Assembly (NCBI GenBank): GCA_002377585.1
Contig: DFQC01000035.1
Location: 1-23,488 of the forward strand
Length of the DNA stretch: 23,488 nt
Direction of reading: 5' to 3'
DNA from: Anaerolineales bacterium UBA3499
GTDB taxonomy: Bacteria > Chloroflexota > Anaerolineae > Anaerolineales > UBA11657
This document shows positions 14,401-22,810 of the stretch, one piece after another. The translations under genes and the position numbers were made by a program. The notes under the pieces were generated by a model. It worked only from the letters and a program-made list of their open reading frames with translations. It searched no databases and was not told where the DNA came from. How positions within the stretch are numbered: position 1 is the first letter of the stretch; the number at the start of each line of letters is the position of its first letter.

Positions 14401-16395
14401 TTAACTTATTTCAATCATCTTATGCATATCCAACTTGTCAACTACAAATGTAAGGTGTCCTGACTCATATTTAAAATTGATAGGCTGATCCTCAGGTACA
14501 CATGTGATCTTATTAGGAGACTGATCCATTCGTAGCGATACGTTGATATCATATAATGGAACGATGTCTTCAATTACCTCAATCTCTCCTCGCATAATTG
14601 GGCTAGCATAAAGTAGATGTAAAACTAGGTGGTTGTTGTGAGTTTGTCTCATGAGGCTAGCGCGTCCTGCAGATTTTAGGTCTACTTCTAGTAGGGGATC
14701 CGTGTACACAAGTTTCAAGCAGTTGCTAAATAAGTCTCGATGTAGCTTCATGCCCATTTTCTCATATATTCTAAAGAGTGGTTGGGCAATATGAATAATC
14801 TTTCCTTTCTTAACTACGGATGGATGGTCAGACAATCTATCATACGGTGTATTCCGATGTCCGCAAAATTTTCCCACAGTGCGATTGAACTCGGGCGACC
14901 AAGTGTTTGCAAGTATTTTTGCATCTGTCACTTCAGTTGCTATTCCTGATTCGTATACTAAAAATGGTGACTTAATCAATCCGTCGCCCGACAACTGATG
15001 TGCTTCTATATACTCAATATCATTATGTGAACGTCCCTTATATGTTAGACCACAATCGATCGCGAACGAATCTTCTTCCCAATTAAGTCCACTATTGTTT
15101 GTCAGAATGAGTGCACCACCTTGTTGGATGAAGTTTTCCAGTTTAGACTTTAGAGTATGATCGATTAGGATTTCATCTGGAAGAATCAACAAACGATATT
15201 GGGAAAAATCCATGGTTTGGTCAATGATTTTAAATAATATTTGTTCTTGAAGTAGCATACTGCTTGCTCCAAGATCGCTGGTAATAAAATCATTGTCTCC
15301 ATGTAAAGCAGTTGCTGATAATATTGCTACATCTGCTACCATCGTAGTATTTTCTATCCACGATTCGCGTTGTTCAACATATTCATATGCTTCTCCAATT
15401 ATTTTGTAAGTATCGTCATTCATTTTCCCGCGAGGGTCTAATTGGTCACCCACTAAGCATCTGCTTCCAAGAGAGATCATTTGCGCTACTTCATATTTGA
15501 GAGCAGTCGGGTTTTTGAAGCCACCAATTTCTCCCCATAGGGAATGGAATTTTCCTGTCTGACCAAGAAAATCGAACTCAGGAACATTAGTGAAATAGCG
15601 AGCAAAGGTAGGGAAGTAATTGTATCCCCAGTGACTGGTTGGCAGCGATTCTATTTCGTGGTGGGACCAGTAAGGATATAAATCATACCGTCCCATTTTA
15701 TCTTTTCCGTTGTGATATATAGTGGCTTTGGAGTTGTTGCTCCATACTATGTCAGTTACACGTTTGAGGTAATTTTTGTAGACAATGCGAGAGCACTCTA
15801 CGCGATCCTCTTTATTCAAAGGATCAAGACCGTGCTCTTGCATAGTTTTTTGACACCAGTCACACGTGCATTCATGCTCATTTGTTATGTCAAAGAAGAA
15901 GCCACTAGGGTTGTATAGTTCAGATACCTCCTTTGTTATTGGTACAACTATCTCTTCTAGGTATGGGCTATTTAGGCAAAGCATGTACCAGCTTGGCCCA
16001 GTCGTTTTAGCATTCTGAGGATGTGAATGGTCTGGACCCATCATTGAACCGTCGATGTTTCGAATGACCCATTCAGGGTGCTCACGAGAGGCTTTGTCAT
16101 TCCAGCGTACAGTTATGTAAACAGGCATATTGATTTTGGCTTTCTTTCCAGCTTTCAGCATTCGGCCTAAGAGGTCAGTCTTGAGATTAGGATGCGCCAT
16201 ATCTGTTTTGGTTGGGTAATAAGCCCATCCATGATGGCAAGTGGCAAAAACTGTGATTGAGTTTACTCTACCGATTTCAAGGGCTTTAATGAATTGATTT
16301 TCATCAAATTCTGCACCTACGTCTTTACAATACTCAGATGTATGAAAATCTAGATGGACTTGACGATAGCGAAGTTTTGGAAAATTAGAGGTCAT
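14401..16395 (-). CDS. GHL6/GH42-like putative glycoside hydrolase
   Basis: This 664-aa protein has a TIM-barrel-like N-terminal half (about 8-340) that opens with RQVHLDFHTSEY, the kind of start seen in the Pfam group called hypothetical glycosyl hydrolase 6. It contains FFFDITNEHE followed by C176-x-C178-x2-C181, a conserved Cys triad in these proteins that may bind metal. Residues about 352-440 form a beta-galactosidase-type trimerisation domain: VADVAIL, then LLILPDEILI and GGALILT. A C-terminal beta domain ends the protein. There is no signal peptide, so it should act in the cytoplasm. The start is supported by AAGGTG on the minus strand (complement of 16403-16408), 7 nt from the ATG. 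It is the first gene of an operon with the sulfatase, which suggests a sulfated or formerly sulfated glycan substrate. The exact linkage cannot be inferred. Confidence 0.8.
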   Translation of the reverse strand: MTSNFPKLRYRQVHLDFHTSEYCKDVGAEFDENQFIKALEIGRVNSITVFATCHHGWAYYPTKTDMAHPNLKTDLLGRMLKAGKKAKINMPVYITVRWNDKASREHPEWVIRNIDGSMMGPDHSHPQNAKTTGPSWYMLCLNSPYLEEIVVPITKEVSELYNPSGFFFDITNEHECTCDWCQKTMQEHGLDPLNKEDRVECSRIVYKNYLKRVTDIVWSNNSKATIYHNGKDKMGRYDLYPYWSHHEIESLPTSHWGYNYFPTFARYFTNVPEFDFLGQTGKFHSLWGEIGGFKNPTALKYEVAQMISLGSRCLVGDQLDPRGKMNDDTYKIIGEAYEYVEQRESWIENTTMVADVAILSATALHGDNDFITSDLGASSMLLQEQILFKIIDQTMDFSQYRLLILPDEILIDHTLKSKLENFIQQGGALILTNNSGLNWEEDSFAIDCGLTYKGRSHNDIEYIEAHQLSGDGLIKSPFLVYESGIATEVTDAKILANTWSPEFNRTVGKFCGHRNTPYDRLSDHPSVVKKGKIIHIAQPLFRIYEKMGMKLHRDLFSNCLKLVYTDPLLEVDLKSAGRASLMRQTHNNHLVLHLLYASPIMRGEIEVIEDIVPLYDINVSLRMDQSPNKITCVPEDQPINFKYESGHLTFVVDKLDMHKMIEIS

Positions 16396-16711
16396 TGTTG
16401 GTCACCTTATTATTGTGAATCATAGACTAGATTTGAGATACGAACACCTACTTTTTTGTAGGGTCATGCATTATGTTTGACAAGCACTAAAACTCATGGT
16501 ACATTCTCACTGACATCGATGATTTTAGCATATTTGATGTTCAGCAGGATTCACGAATAAAAAAAAATAAAACAGATATGCTTGTTTATATGATATTTAT
16601 TGCATCATAAAAATAAGTTTCATCTGTTGCTTGGAATTTATAGGTTTAGCTTGCAGTAAGAAGTATTTAAATGTCTAGTAGCAAGATTTATTATAGGGAG
16701 GGAGGATATAA
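16396..16711. promoter_or_regulatory. Divergent control region of the carbohydrate-sulfate locus
   Basis: These 316 nt separate the minus-strand hydrolase-sulfatase operon from the plus-strand lipoprotein gene. A plus-strand promoter candidate is described separately. On the minus strand, TATGAT (complement of 16419-16424) could be a -10 for the hydrolase operon, but it lacks a good -35. An A-rich run lies near 16557-16568. No gene is visible, and I see no convincing operator palindrome. Confidence 0.4.
16477..16505 (+). promoter_or_regulatory. Candidate sigma70-type promoter for the solute-binding protein gene
   Basis: A perfect TTGACA at 16477-16482 is followed after 17 nt by TACATT at 16500-16505, which matches four of six positions of the -10 consensus. 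Transcription would start near 16512, giving a leader of about 200 nt before the ATG at 16712. The long leader leaves room for regulation, but no known riboswitch is recognised in it. Confidence 0.45.
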
Positions 16712-18844
16712 ATGAAGAAAATAACCTATTTTTCAGTTAGTTTACTAGCTGTAATTGGTTTATTACTTTCATCTTGTCAACCACAGGTTGTTGTAGAGGA
16801 AAAAGTGGTCATACAGGAAAAGGAAGTGGTAAAAGAAGTAGAAGTTGAAGTTGAGAAGGAAGTAGTTAAAGAAGTAGAGAAACCTGTCACAGAATACGTA
16901 GAAGTTGAGAAGATTGTAGAAGTGGAGAAAGCTGGGGCAGCTAAAACTGGTAACGAGGGTCCATACCCTGTACAGTATGTGAATGCCGAAGCAGCTGGTG
17001 TAACCATTAGTAGCTATAGTGGTAATCCTCTGTTTGCAGATCTGCCTCCTGTCGAGGAACGTCTACCTTCAGAACCAGCAGTTGTATTGAACTTGGATAC
17101 GATTGGTTCATACGGTGGAGAACTAGCGGGACCAACAACTAATCCTGGTTGTTGTGGATGGGATGTGTTAGAAATGCGTCTCCAGCGACTTTTGATGATT
17201 GATACTGATCTTTCAACTCCTATTCCTAACATCGCTAAAGGATGGGAAGTTTCTGATGACAATACCACTTTCACTTTCCATTTGCGTGAGGGACACAAGT
17301 TTTCCGATGGTCAACCATTCACTTGTAGGGACTTTGAGTTCTACCACAATGATGTGTTGGCAAATACAGAACTTACCGCTGCTCCAGCCGGAACTTGGAC
17401 TTCAGGCGGTGAACTCGTGGACTTCAAGTGCGTAGATGAGACAACTGTTCAATATAAATTTGCAGAGGCCAAACCAACATTTTTGCTTGCATTAGCATCT
17501 GAGGTAGGCAATCGTGGTTTCCGTCCGGCACATTACTTTGAGCAGTTCCACATTGATTACAATGCTGATGCCAACAAGAAGGCAGAGGATGCTGGGTATG
17601 AAAACTGGGTTCAGATGTTTAATGCCCATATGTCACCTTATAACTTTACTTGGAATTTAGGTTCCGAGATAGATCCGGGTGCGCCAACACTCAACACACA
17701 TGTGTTCGACTCTGAAGATGATTTTGGTAACAAGTTATATACAGCCAATCCATATTTCTTCAAAGTTGATACAGCTGGTAATCAGTTACCGTATACAGAT
17801 AGTTTGAGACGAATCCTTGTAGAAGATCTGGAAGTACAAGATCTTAAAGCTATAGCTGGTGAATATACCCATTTCGGTTGGGGTAAGCTGACCAGTTACC
17901 CAACATACCGTGCTAATGAAGAAGCTGGTGGGTATCGTACTGCATTGGCAACATACAATCGTGGTAATGAATACAGCTTTATCTTCAATCTAACTCATCC
18001 AGATCCATACTTGAAGGAACTGTTTAACGATATACGTTGGCGCCAGGCAATGTCTATGGCTATCAACAGAGACGAGATCAATGAGCTCGTATACTTTGGT
18101 CTGGCTACGGCTTCGCAAGCAGCTCCTACACCGGATTCTATGTTCTTTGAGGATTGGATGGCAGATTACTATGCCAATTATGACGTAGATGCAGCTAACG
18201 CGTTGTTGGATGAACTCGGTCTTGATCAGCGGGATGCTGACGGGTATCGTTTGCGATCAACTGGAGAGCCACTCTTCATCAATTACCAAGCATCTGTACC
18301 AGAGGAAGCTTGGCTAAAGATTGCTGAGTTGGTTACCAGTTATTGGCAGGCTGTAGGTGTAAATGTGCAGTTCAAGCTTATCGAGATTGGACTGTATAGT
18401 GAACTGCGTAACCAGGGTGAACATGATGTTGCCTCATGGGGTTTGGATATTGTTGATATTGGAGAGTATTCCAATGGTGCAAATAATCTAAGACCAAATT
18501 GGGGTGCTAGGGCTGGAGCTGTGCAATGGCAGAAGTGGTTCAATACTGATGGAGCTGAAGGTGAAGAGCCCCCTGAAGACGTAAAAAAGATGAACGAGGC
18601 GTTTGACAACTGGGGTAAATCTGCTTTTGGTTCTGATGATTACAAGAAGTATGGTAAGGAAGCATACGATTTGTCTTTCAAGGGTTTATACCAGATAGGC
18701 ACCATTCAATTGCCTCCACAACCACTGTTGTTTGCATCTGACCTTATGAACACGCCACCTAACAACACCACAGGTAAGTGGAGTTGGAGTTATAGGCAAT
18801 GGCAAATGTTCATGCCCGAGACTTGGTACTTTGCTACTGAGTAG
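16712..18844 (+). CDS. ABC transporter solute-binding lipoprotein, family 5 (peptide/oligosaccharide type)
   Basis: This is a 710-aa extracytoplasmic binding protein anchored by a lipid. The signal peptide (1-21) ends in the lipobox LSSC with C22. Residues 26-73 are a Val/Glu/Lys repeat stalk. The family 5 binding fold (about 90-700) shows the typical block around 155-215: LLMIDTDL, WEVSDD with W178, then FHLREGHKFSDGQPF. Later come the RWRQAMSMAINRDEI and Y-x-x-D-x-x-x-A-x-x-L-L elements. Family 5 proteins bind peptides, nickel or oligosaccharides. The placement between two hydrolase-sulfatase pairs favours a sulfated oligosaccharide or glycoside (inference). A strong Shine-Dalgarno (GGAGG at 16701-16705) sets the start. 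No permease or ATPase genes follow; a hairpin comes directly after the stop, so this component is detached from its transporter. Confidence 0.92.
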   Translation: MKKITYFSVSLLAVIGLLLSSCQPQVVVEEKVVIQEKEVVKEVEVEVEKEVVKEVEKPVTEYVEVEKIVEVEKAGAAKTGNEGPYPVQYVNAEAAGVTISSYSGNPLFADLPPVEERLPSEPAVVLNLDTIGSYGGELAGPTTNPGCCGWDVLEMRLQRLLMIDTDLSTPIPNIAKGWEVSDDNTTFTFHLREGHKFSDGQPFTCRDFEFYHNDVLANTELTAAPAGTWTSGGELVDFKCVDETTVQYKFAEAKPTFLLALASEVGNRGFRPAHYFEQFHIDYNADANKKAEDAGYENWVQMFNAHMSPYNFTWNLGSEIDPGAPTLNTHVFDSEDDFGNKLYTANPYFFKVDTAGNQLPYTDSLRRILVEDLEVQDLKAIAGEYTHFGWGKLTSYPTYRANEEAGGYRTALATYNRGNEYSFIFNLTHPDPYLKELFNDIRWRQAMSMAINRDEINELVYFGLATASQAAPTPDSMFFEDWMADYYANYDVDAANALLDELGLDQRDADGYRLRSTGEPLFINYQASVPEEAWLKIAELVTSYWQAVGVNVQFKLIEIGLYSELRNQGEHDVASWGLDIVDIGEYSNGANNLRPNWGARAGAVQWQKWFNTDGAEGEEPPEDVKKMNEAFDNWGKSAFGSDDYKKYGKEAYDLSFKGLYQIGTIQLPPQPLLFASDLMNTPPNNTTGKWSWSYRQWQMFMPETWYFATE

Positions 18845-18889
18845 TAAGTTGAAGTTGTTAGATAACTTTAGCTAGTTGTTGATACAAAC

Positions 18890-18925
18890 ACATGGCGCAC
18901 AAGAGAGACTTCTTGTGCGCCATGT
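18890..18925 (+). terminator. Strong hairpin terminator after the solute-binding protein gene
   Basis: acatggcgcacaaga (18890-18904) and tcttgtgcgccatgt (18911-18925) are perfect reverse complements with a 6-nt loop. The site lies 45 nt after the stop codon. The stem is G+C-rich compared with its surroundings. No real T-run follows (tgcttta), as with the inverted repeat at 9975-10021. Confidence 0.7.
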
Positions 18926-18948
18926 TGCTTTACGGACTGTTCTAATTG

Positions 18949-18977
18949 TTGTCATTCAGTAAGAAAACCAGGATAAT
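18949..18977 (+). promoter_or_regulatory. Candidate sigma70-type promoter for the second hydrolase gene
   Basis: TTGTCA (18949-18954), a 17-nt spacer and GATAAT (18972-18977) each match five of six consensus positions. The site lies just after the hairpin terminator and about 55 nt before the ATG at 19031. This suggests that the hydrolase, sulfatase and SDR genes have their own promoter, separate from the abundant lipoprotein transcript. Confidence 0.5.
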
Positions 18978-19030
18978 ACTTTTAATTTTCATACGTAAAT
19001 ATTGATCTTAATGTATACGATAGGTGGAAA

Positions 19031-20842
19031 ATGACCATGAAAACATTGTCTCGCTCTGATATTATCATGACACGCCCAGGCAGTATGGAAGAGTATCAGC
19101 GGTTTCCTGCCACAATGCTAGGCTGGGGCTTATTACCTGAACCAGATAGATGTGGATTGCCACCACTTGAAGAGTGCATGCGACGTGTAGAGGAAGCACG
19201 CTTGTGTGGCATGAAGTTCCAGGGCCGAGTGGAATTTGATGCGGATTGGATGGGGATGATTGATTATGATCCTCATTTCATGGAAGCTGTCTGTATAGAT
19301 CTTGACGGTCAACCAATTGTGACTTGGTGGGCTCATCGTTACAGAGGACATCCGCCTTACAACTACTGTACTAATTCACCCCGTTACTTGGAATATCTTC
19401 TATATCAAGTCGAGCAGGTGGTAGGTTGTGGTTCCGATATGATTATGTTGGATTGTGTAATCCCCAGCATTACTACAGTTGCAAAGGGGGGTTGTTTTTG
19501 TGCAACATGTAAAGCAGGATTTAGCAAATACTTGAAGGAAATCTATTCTGCAGAGCATCTACTTAGTATTGGTATTCACGATATAGATGATTTTGACTAT
19601 CAGAATTATCTTAAAAACAAAAATGTGACACTAGAGCACTTTATTACAGCAAGTATAGGGAACGACAAAAATAGTGTTTCTTTACTATCTGAATTTTTGG
19701 ATTTTCAGTATCAAGGAGCATCAAATTGTTTCAGGGAACTGCGTACTTATGCATATGAACTCAAAGGAGAACCAATTGCCTTCAGTACTAATGCTCCATA
19801 TGCTCATCCAATCCATAGTTTCTCTATAGAACATATGGATTATTACACTAGGGAAATAAGGTATTTGCCGCCTAAGAATCAAATCTTTCCTAGTAGAGCT
19901 TGGTTTGAATTCAAGGTGGCTGAAAGCTTTGGAAAGTTCATTGCTTGTACTGCTTGTCCAGGTGACTTTATACCTATTGAAGAGCAAGAAATACCTGGAT
20001 TTTGTAGATTGTGGATTGCACATGCATTTGCTAGTGGACATAATTTTATGGTTCCGAGCAGGATGTGGACGCGTAGGGTAGCAAATCAGCCAGATGGTTG
20101 GTATGTTAGCAATCATGGCGATTACGAACCTATATATGAATTTGTAAGTAGTAATAGTGACCTAATTGAAGATTATGAAGCTGTTGGTCAAGTTGCTGTT
20201 GTCATAGATTACACGGAATTCATGGGTTTGTTATGGAACTCAACTCAGGGTATAGCTGATGCAGCCACCCCTAAGCTTGACAATATAGCAGGTCAAATCG
20301 ATTACCAGGGTGTGTGCACCTATTTAGCTCTTAATAACGTACCATTTCGTTTAGTCTTTGCAGGTAATGCTTGGTTTGAAGATCAAGTCGCTGCACATGA
20401 TTTTCAGCAATATCGAAGAATACTCAGGCTAGTTAGTGGTGATAACAACAGCCTAGATGACCAATTAAGTCCATATAGTCAACTTATAACTGATTGGACG
20501 GGCGATATGGAGACCCTATTAGTAGATTATGAGCCGTCCATAAAGGTAATTGGAGCAGACAATATACTAGCTTTACCACGTTACAAGGCAAAAGATAGTG
20601 ATGCTCCCGCTGTGATCCATTTATTGAATCTAAACTATGAGACAAGTACAGATAGTAGTGGACCGACAACAAACTTCAAAATAGAAATAAATACATCATT
20701 ATTTGGTAGAGATTTTTCAGATGCAAGTCTTATTGCTTTAGGAACTGATGGCGACACAGTTTGTGAACTAGCTCAATCTAAGAATAGTATTCGAGTGACT
20801 GTGCCAAGTTTGGATATGTGGGGAATCTTACGATTGGAATAG
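19031..20842 (+). CDS. GH42-like/GHL putative glycoside hydrolase
   Basis: This 603-aa protein has a probable TIM-barrel N-terminal part (to about 380). It contains DMIMLDC followed by C155-x-C157-x2-C160 (GGCFCATCK), the same Cys triad at an equivalent place as in the hydrolase at 14401-16395. From Q387 (QVAVVID) a second domain begins that resembles the trimerisation-type domain of GH42-like enzymes, and a small beta domain ends the chain (MWGILRL). The two hydrolases are thus distant relatives rather than recent duplicates. There is no signal peptide. Two starts are possible: AGGTGG (19022-19027) is 3 nt from the ATG at 19031 but 9 nt from the in-frame ATG at 19037, so the protein may begin at Met3. 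It precedes a sulfatase by 129 nt, repeating the hydrolase-sulfatase pairing. I cannot name the catalytic residues or the substrate. Confidence 0.72.
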   Translation: MTMKTLSRSDIIMTRPGSMEEYQRFPATMLGWGLLPEPDRCGLPPLEECMRRVEEARLCGMKFQGRVEFDADWMGMIDYDPHFMEAVCIDLDGQPIVTWWAHRYRGHPPYNYCTNSPRYLEYLLYQVEQVVGCGSDMIMLDCVIPSITTVAKGGCFCATCKAGFSKYLKEIYSAEHLLSIGIHDIDDFDYQNYLKNKNVTLEHFITASIGNDKNSVSLLSEFLDFQYQGASNCFRELRTYAYELKGEPIAFSTNAPYAHPIHSFSIEHMDYYTREIRYLPPKNQIFPSRAWFEFKVAESFGKFIACTACPGDFIPIEEQEIPGFCRLWIAHAFASGHNFMVPSRMWTRRVANQPDGWYVSNHGDYEPIYEFVSSNSDLIEDYEAVGQVAVVIDYTEFMGLLWNSTQGIADAATPKLDNIAGQIDYQGVCTYLALNNVPFRLVFAGNAWFEDQVAAHDFQQYRRILRLVSGDNNSLDDQLSPYSQLITDWTGDMETLLVDYEPSIKVIGADNILALPRYKAKDSDAPAVIHLLNLNYETSTDSSGPTTNFKIEINTSLFGRDFSDASLIALGTDGDTVCELAQSKNSIRVTVPSLDMWGILRLE

Positions 20843-20890
20843 ACTAAAGCGGTAAAGCGTACACCTATACGCAAGGCTTGAGTAAAGATA

Positions 20891-20918
20891 TTGGCATTGA
20901 TGGTGATGTTTACATAAT
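20891..20918 (+). promoter_or_regulatory. Candidate promoter upstream of the second sulfatase
   Basis: TTGGCA (20891-20896), a 16-nt spacer and CATAAT (20913-20918) each match five of six consensus positions. It lies about 55 nt before the sulfatase ATG, in the 129-nt gap after the hydrolase gene. It could boost sulfatase expression independently of the upstream gene. Confidence 0.35.
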
Positions 20919-20971
20919 GACATTACAACCAATATATTGCCAAATTAGGTTAAATCAATTGGGTTGAAGCT

Positions 20972-22714
20972 ATGTCAAAGACACCAAATGTGGTACTTAT
21001 ATTGACTGATGACCAGGGTTATGGAGATATTGCCTGCCATGGAAACTCGGTGCTTAATACTCCAAATTTAGACCATATGTACAGTAATTCTGTTCGACTT
21101 ACCGATTTTCATGTTGATCCTATGTGTTCTCCATCTCGTGCAGCTCTTTTGACAGGACGTTACTCTGCCCGGACTGGCGTGTGGAGCACACTCACTGGGC
21201 GTTATATTATGCGTGAAGATGAGAACACATTAGCTGAGGTGTTTAATTCATCTGGTTATCGTACTGGTATGTTTGGCAAATGGCATCTAGGAGATAATTA
21301 TCCGTATAGGCCTCAGGATCGTGGTTTTCAAGATGTTCTAACGTTTGGCGCGGGTGTTGTAGGGGAAATACCTGATTATTGGAACAACAATTATTTTGAT
21401 GCACAATACTTGCGCAATGGTACATATGAGCGATTTGACAAGTACTGCACAGACGTTTGGTTCGATGAAGCAATCAATTTTATAAAAGATAGTGAGTCGG
21501 ACCCGTTTTTCTGTTACATTTCAACTAACGCTCCGCATGGACCCTTCAATATTCACTCGGATTACAGTACACCGTATCAGGACCTAGGTATTCCATATGA
21601 CCGTGCAAGATTCTATGGCATGATCACGAATATCGACCATAATATTGGTAAATTACATCGAAATCTTGTAGAACTTGGAATAGAAGATAACACTATCGTT
21701 ATTTTCTTGGGCGATAACGGAACGTCTGCAGGTGCATCAGTGGATGAAGAAGGATTCTGTATAGATGGTTACAATGCAGGTATGCGTGGTAAGAAATGCT
21801 GGGCGTATGACGGTGGACATAGAAATAGCTGCTTCATTCGCTATCCTTCGGGAGGATTAACCAGTGGCCGTGAAATAAATTCTGTAACTGCTCATTTTGA
21901 TCTAATGCCTACACTGATAAGTATGTGTGACCTTAATTATCCGGATGGAGTATCATTTGATGGTATTGATTTGTCCCCGCAGCTTATGAATGGGAGACCT
22001 GGGGACAACGAGCGAATATTGTTTGTGCATAATCAACAATTGGATCACCCAAAAAAACACAAAGATCTGGAAGTGATTATGGGATCATGGAGACTAGTGA
22101 TTACTGAGCAATGGGGGTTAGGATTGCGAGAATTATTCAATGTGGATATAGATTCAGGACAATCTTGCAACTTATTTGAACAATATCCTGAGGTTACATC
22201 TAAGCTACTCAAAGAGTACGATATGTGGTGGAACGATATTTCGGTTAGGTTTGATGAATATTCTGATATCGTAATTGGATCAGGTCCTGAAGAGCATACT
22301 AAATTCACCTGTCATTCCTGGCATGGAAAAAAGGGGTTGTATAGTCAGGTACATGTACGCGAGGGAATGCAAGATAATGGATATTGGGCAATACGTGCAG
22401 AAAGGAATGGATTATATAAGTTTGAATTGAGGCGTTGGCCAATTGAATTGCAGATACCCATACGTGAAGGTGTACCAGCTGTTACTGGTATTCCCTTTGT
22501 GGATGATGTGCCTGCTGGAGTACCATTGGCAATAACAGGTGGTCGGATACAGATTGGTGATTACAAACAAAATACTAATGTTGATACAGATGATCATTCA
22601 GCGGTTTTTTATTGTAATCTACAATCAGGATCTAACAGATTGCAAACCTGGTTCACTGATGAATCTGAGCACGAAATGGGTGCCTACTATGTTTACGGTT
22701 CTCTCGTTAAATAA
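20972..22714 (+). CDS. Type I (formylglycine) sulfatase, second copy
   Basis: This 580-aa sulfatase is clearly homologous along its whole length to the one at 12651-14387 but well diverged. Visible catalytic features are D13/D14 (LTDDQGYGD), the maturation motif CSPSR with C52 as formylglycine precursor, P54 and R56, K103/H105 (GKWHLGD) and D248/N249 (GDNGT). The extra C-terminal domain from W450 (WHG, NGYW, FELRRWP, GAYYVYG) matches its paralogue and may be a beta-sandwich for substrate contact. The N-terminus (MSKTPNVVLILTDD) goes straight into the first catalytic strand, so there is no signal peptide and the enzyme should be cytoplasmic. It follows the second GH-like gene by 129 nt and precedes an SDR gene by 96 nt. 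Two divergent copies may remove sulfate from different positions or residues of the same glycan (inference). Confidence 0.93.
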   Translation: MSKTPNVVLILTDDQGYGDIACHGNSVLNTPNLDHMYSNSVRLTDFHVDPMCSPSRAALLTGRYSARTGVWSTLTGRYIMREDENTLAEVFNSSGYRTGMFGKWHLGDNYPYRPQDRGFQDVLTFGAGVVGEIPDYWNNNYFDAQYLRNGTYERFDKYCTDVWFDEAINFIKDSESDPFFCYISTNAPHGPFNIHSDYSTPYQDLGIPYDRARFYGMITNIDHNIGKLHRNLVELGIEDNTIVIFLGDNGTSAGASVDEEGFCIDGYNAGMRGKKCWAYDGGHRNSCFIRYPSGGLTSGREINSVTAHFDLMPTLISMCDLNYPDGVSFDGIDLSPQLMNGRPGDNERILFVHNQQLDHPKKHKDLEVIMGSWRLVITEQWGLGLRELFNVDIDSGQSCNLFEQYPEVTSKLLKEYDMWWNDISVRFDEYSDIVIGSGPEEHTKFTCHSWHGKKGLYSQVHVREGMQDNGYWAIRAERNGLYKFELRRWPIELQIPIREGVPAVTGIPFVDDVPAGVPLAITGGRIQIGDYKQNTNVDTDDHSAVFYCNLQSGSNRLQTWFTDESEHEMGAYYVYGSLVK

Positions 22715-22795
22715 ACTAGTATCTAGTCAATATCGTAAGAGTTTTGTCATAGCAACTGCAAATATGAATGAACTTCACTTATATATCAATAGTAA

Positions 22796-22800
22796 GGAGG
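22796..22800 (+). promoter_or_regulatory. Ribosome binding site of the SDR gene
   Basis: AAGGAGG ends at 22800, 10 nt before the ATG at 22811. A nearer ATG at 22804 is followed at once by TAA, so it cannot start the gene. It would form a two-codon mini-ORF in the leader. Confidence 0.6.
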
Positions 22801-22810
22801 ATAATGTAAT

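Noticed and set aside
16447..16462. cctac-tttttt-gtagg hairpin in the divergent region
   Set aside because: A 5-bp stem is expected by chance at this frequency, and it sits upstream of, not after, the genes.
16777..17007. Ser/Thr-rich 76-aa minus-strand frame with repeated TSFSTS
   Set aside because: It is the antisense of the stalk repeats in the solute-binding lipoprotein, not a mucin-like protein.
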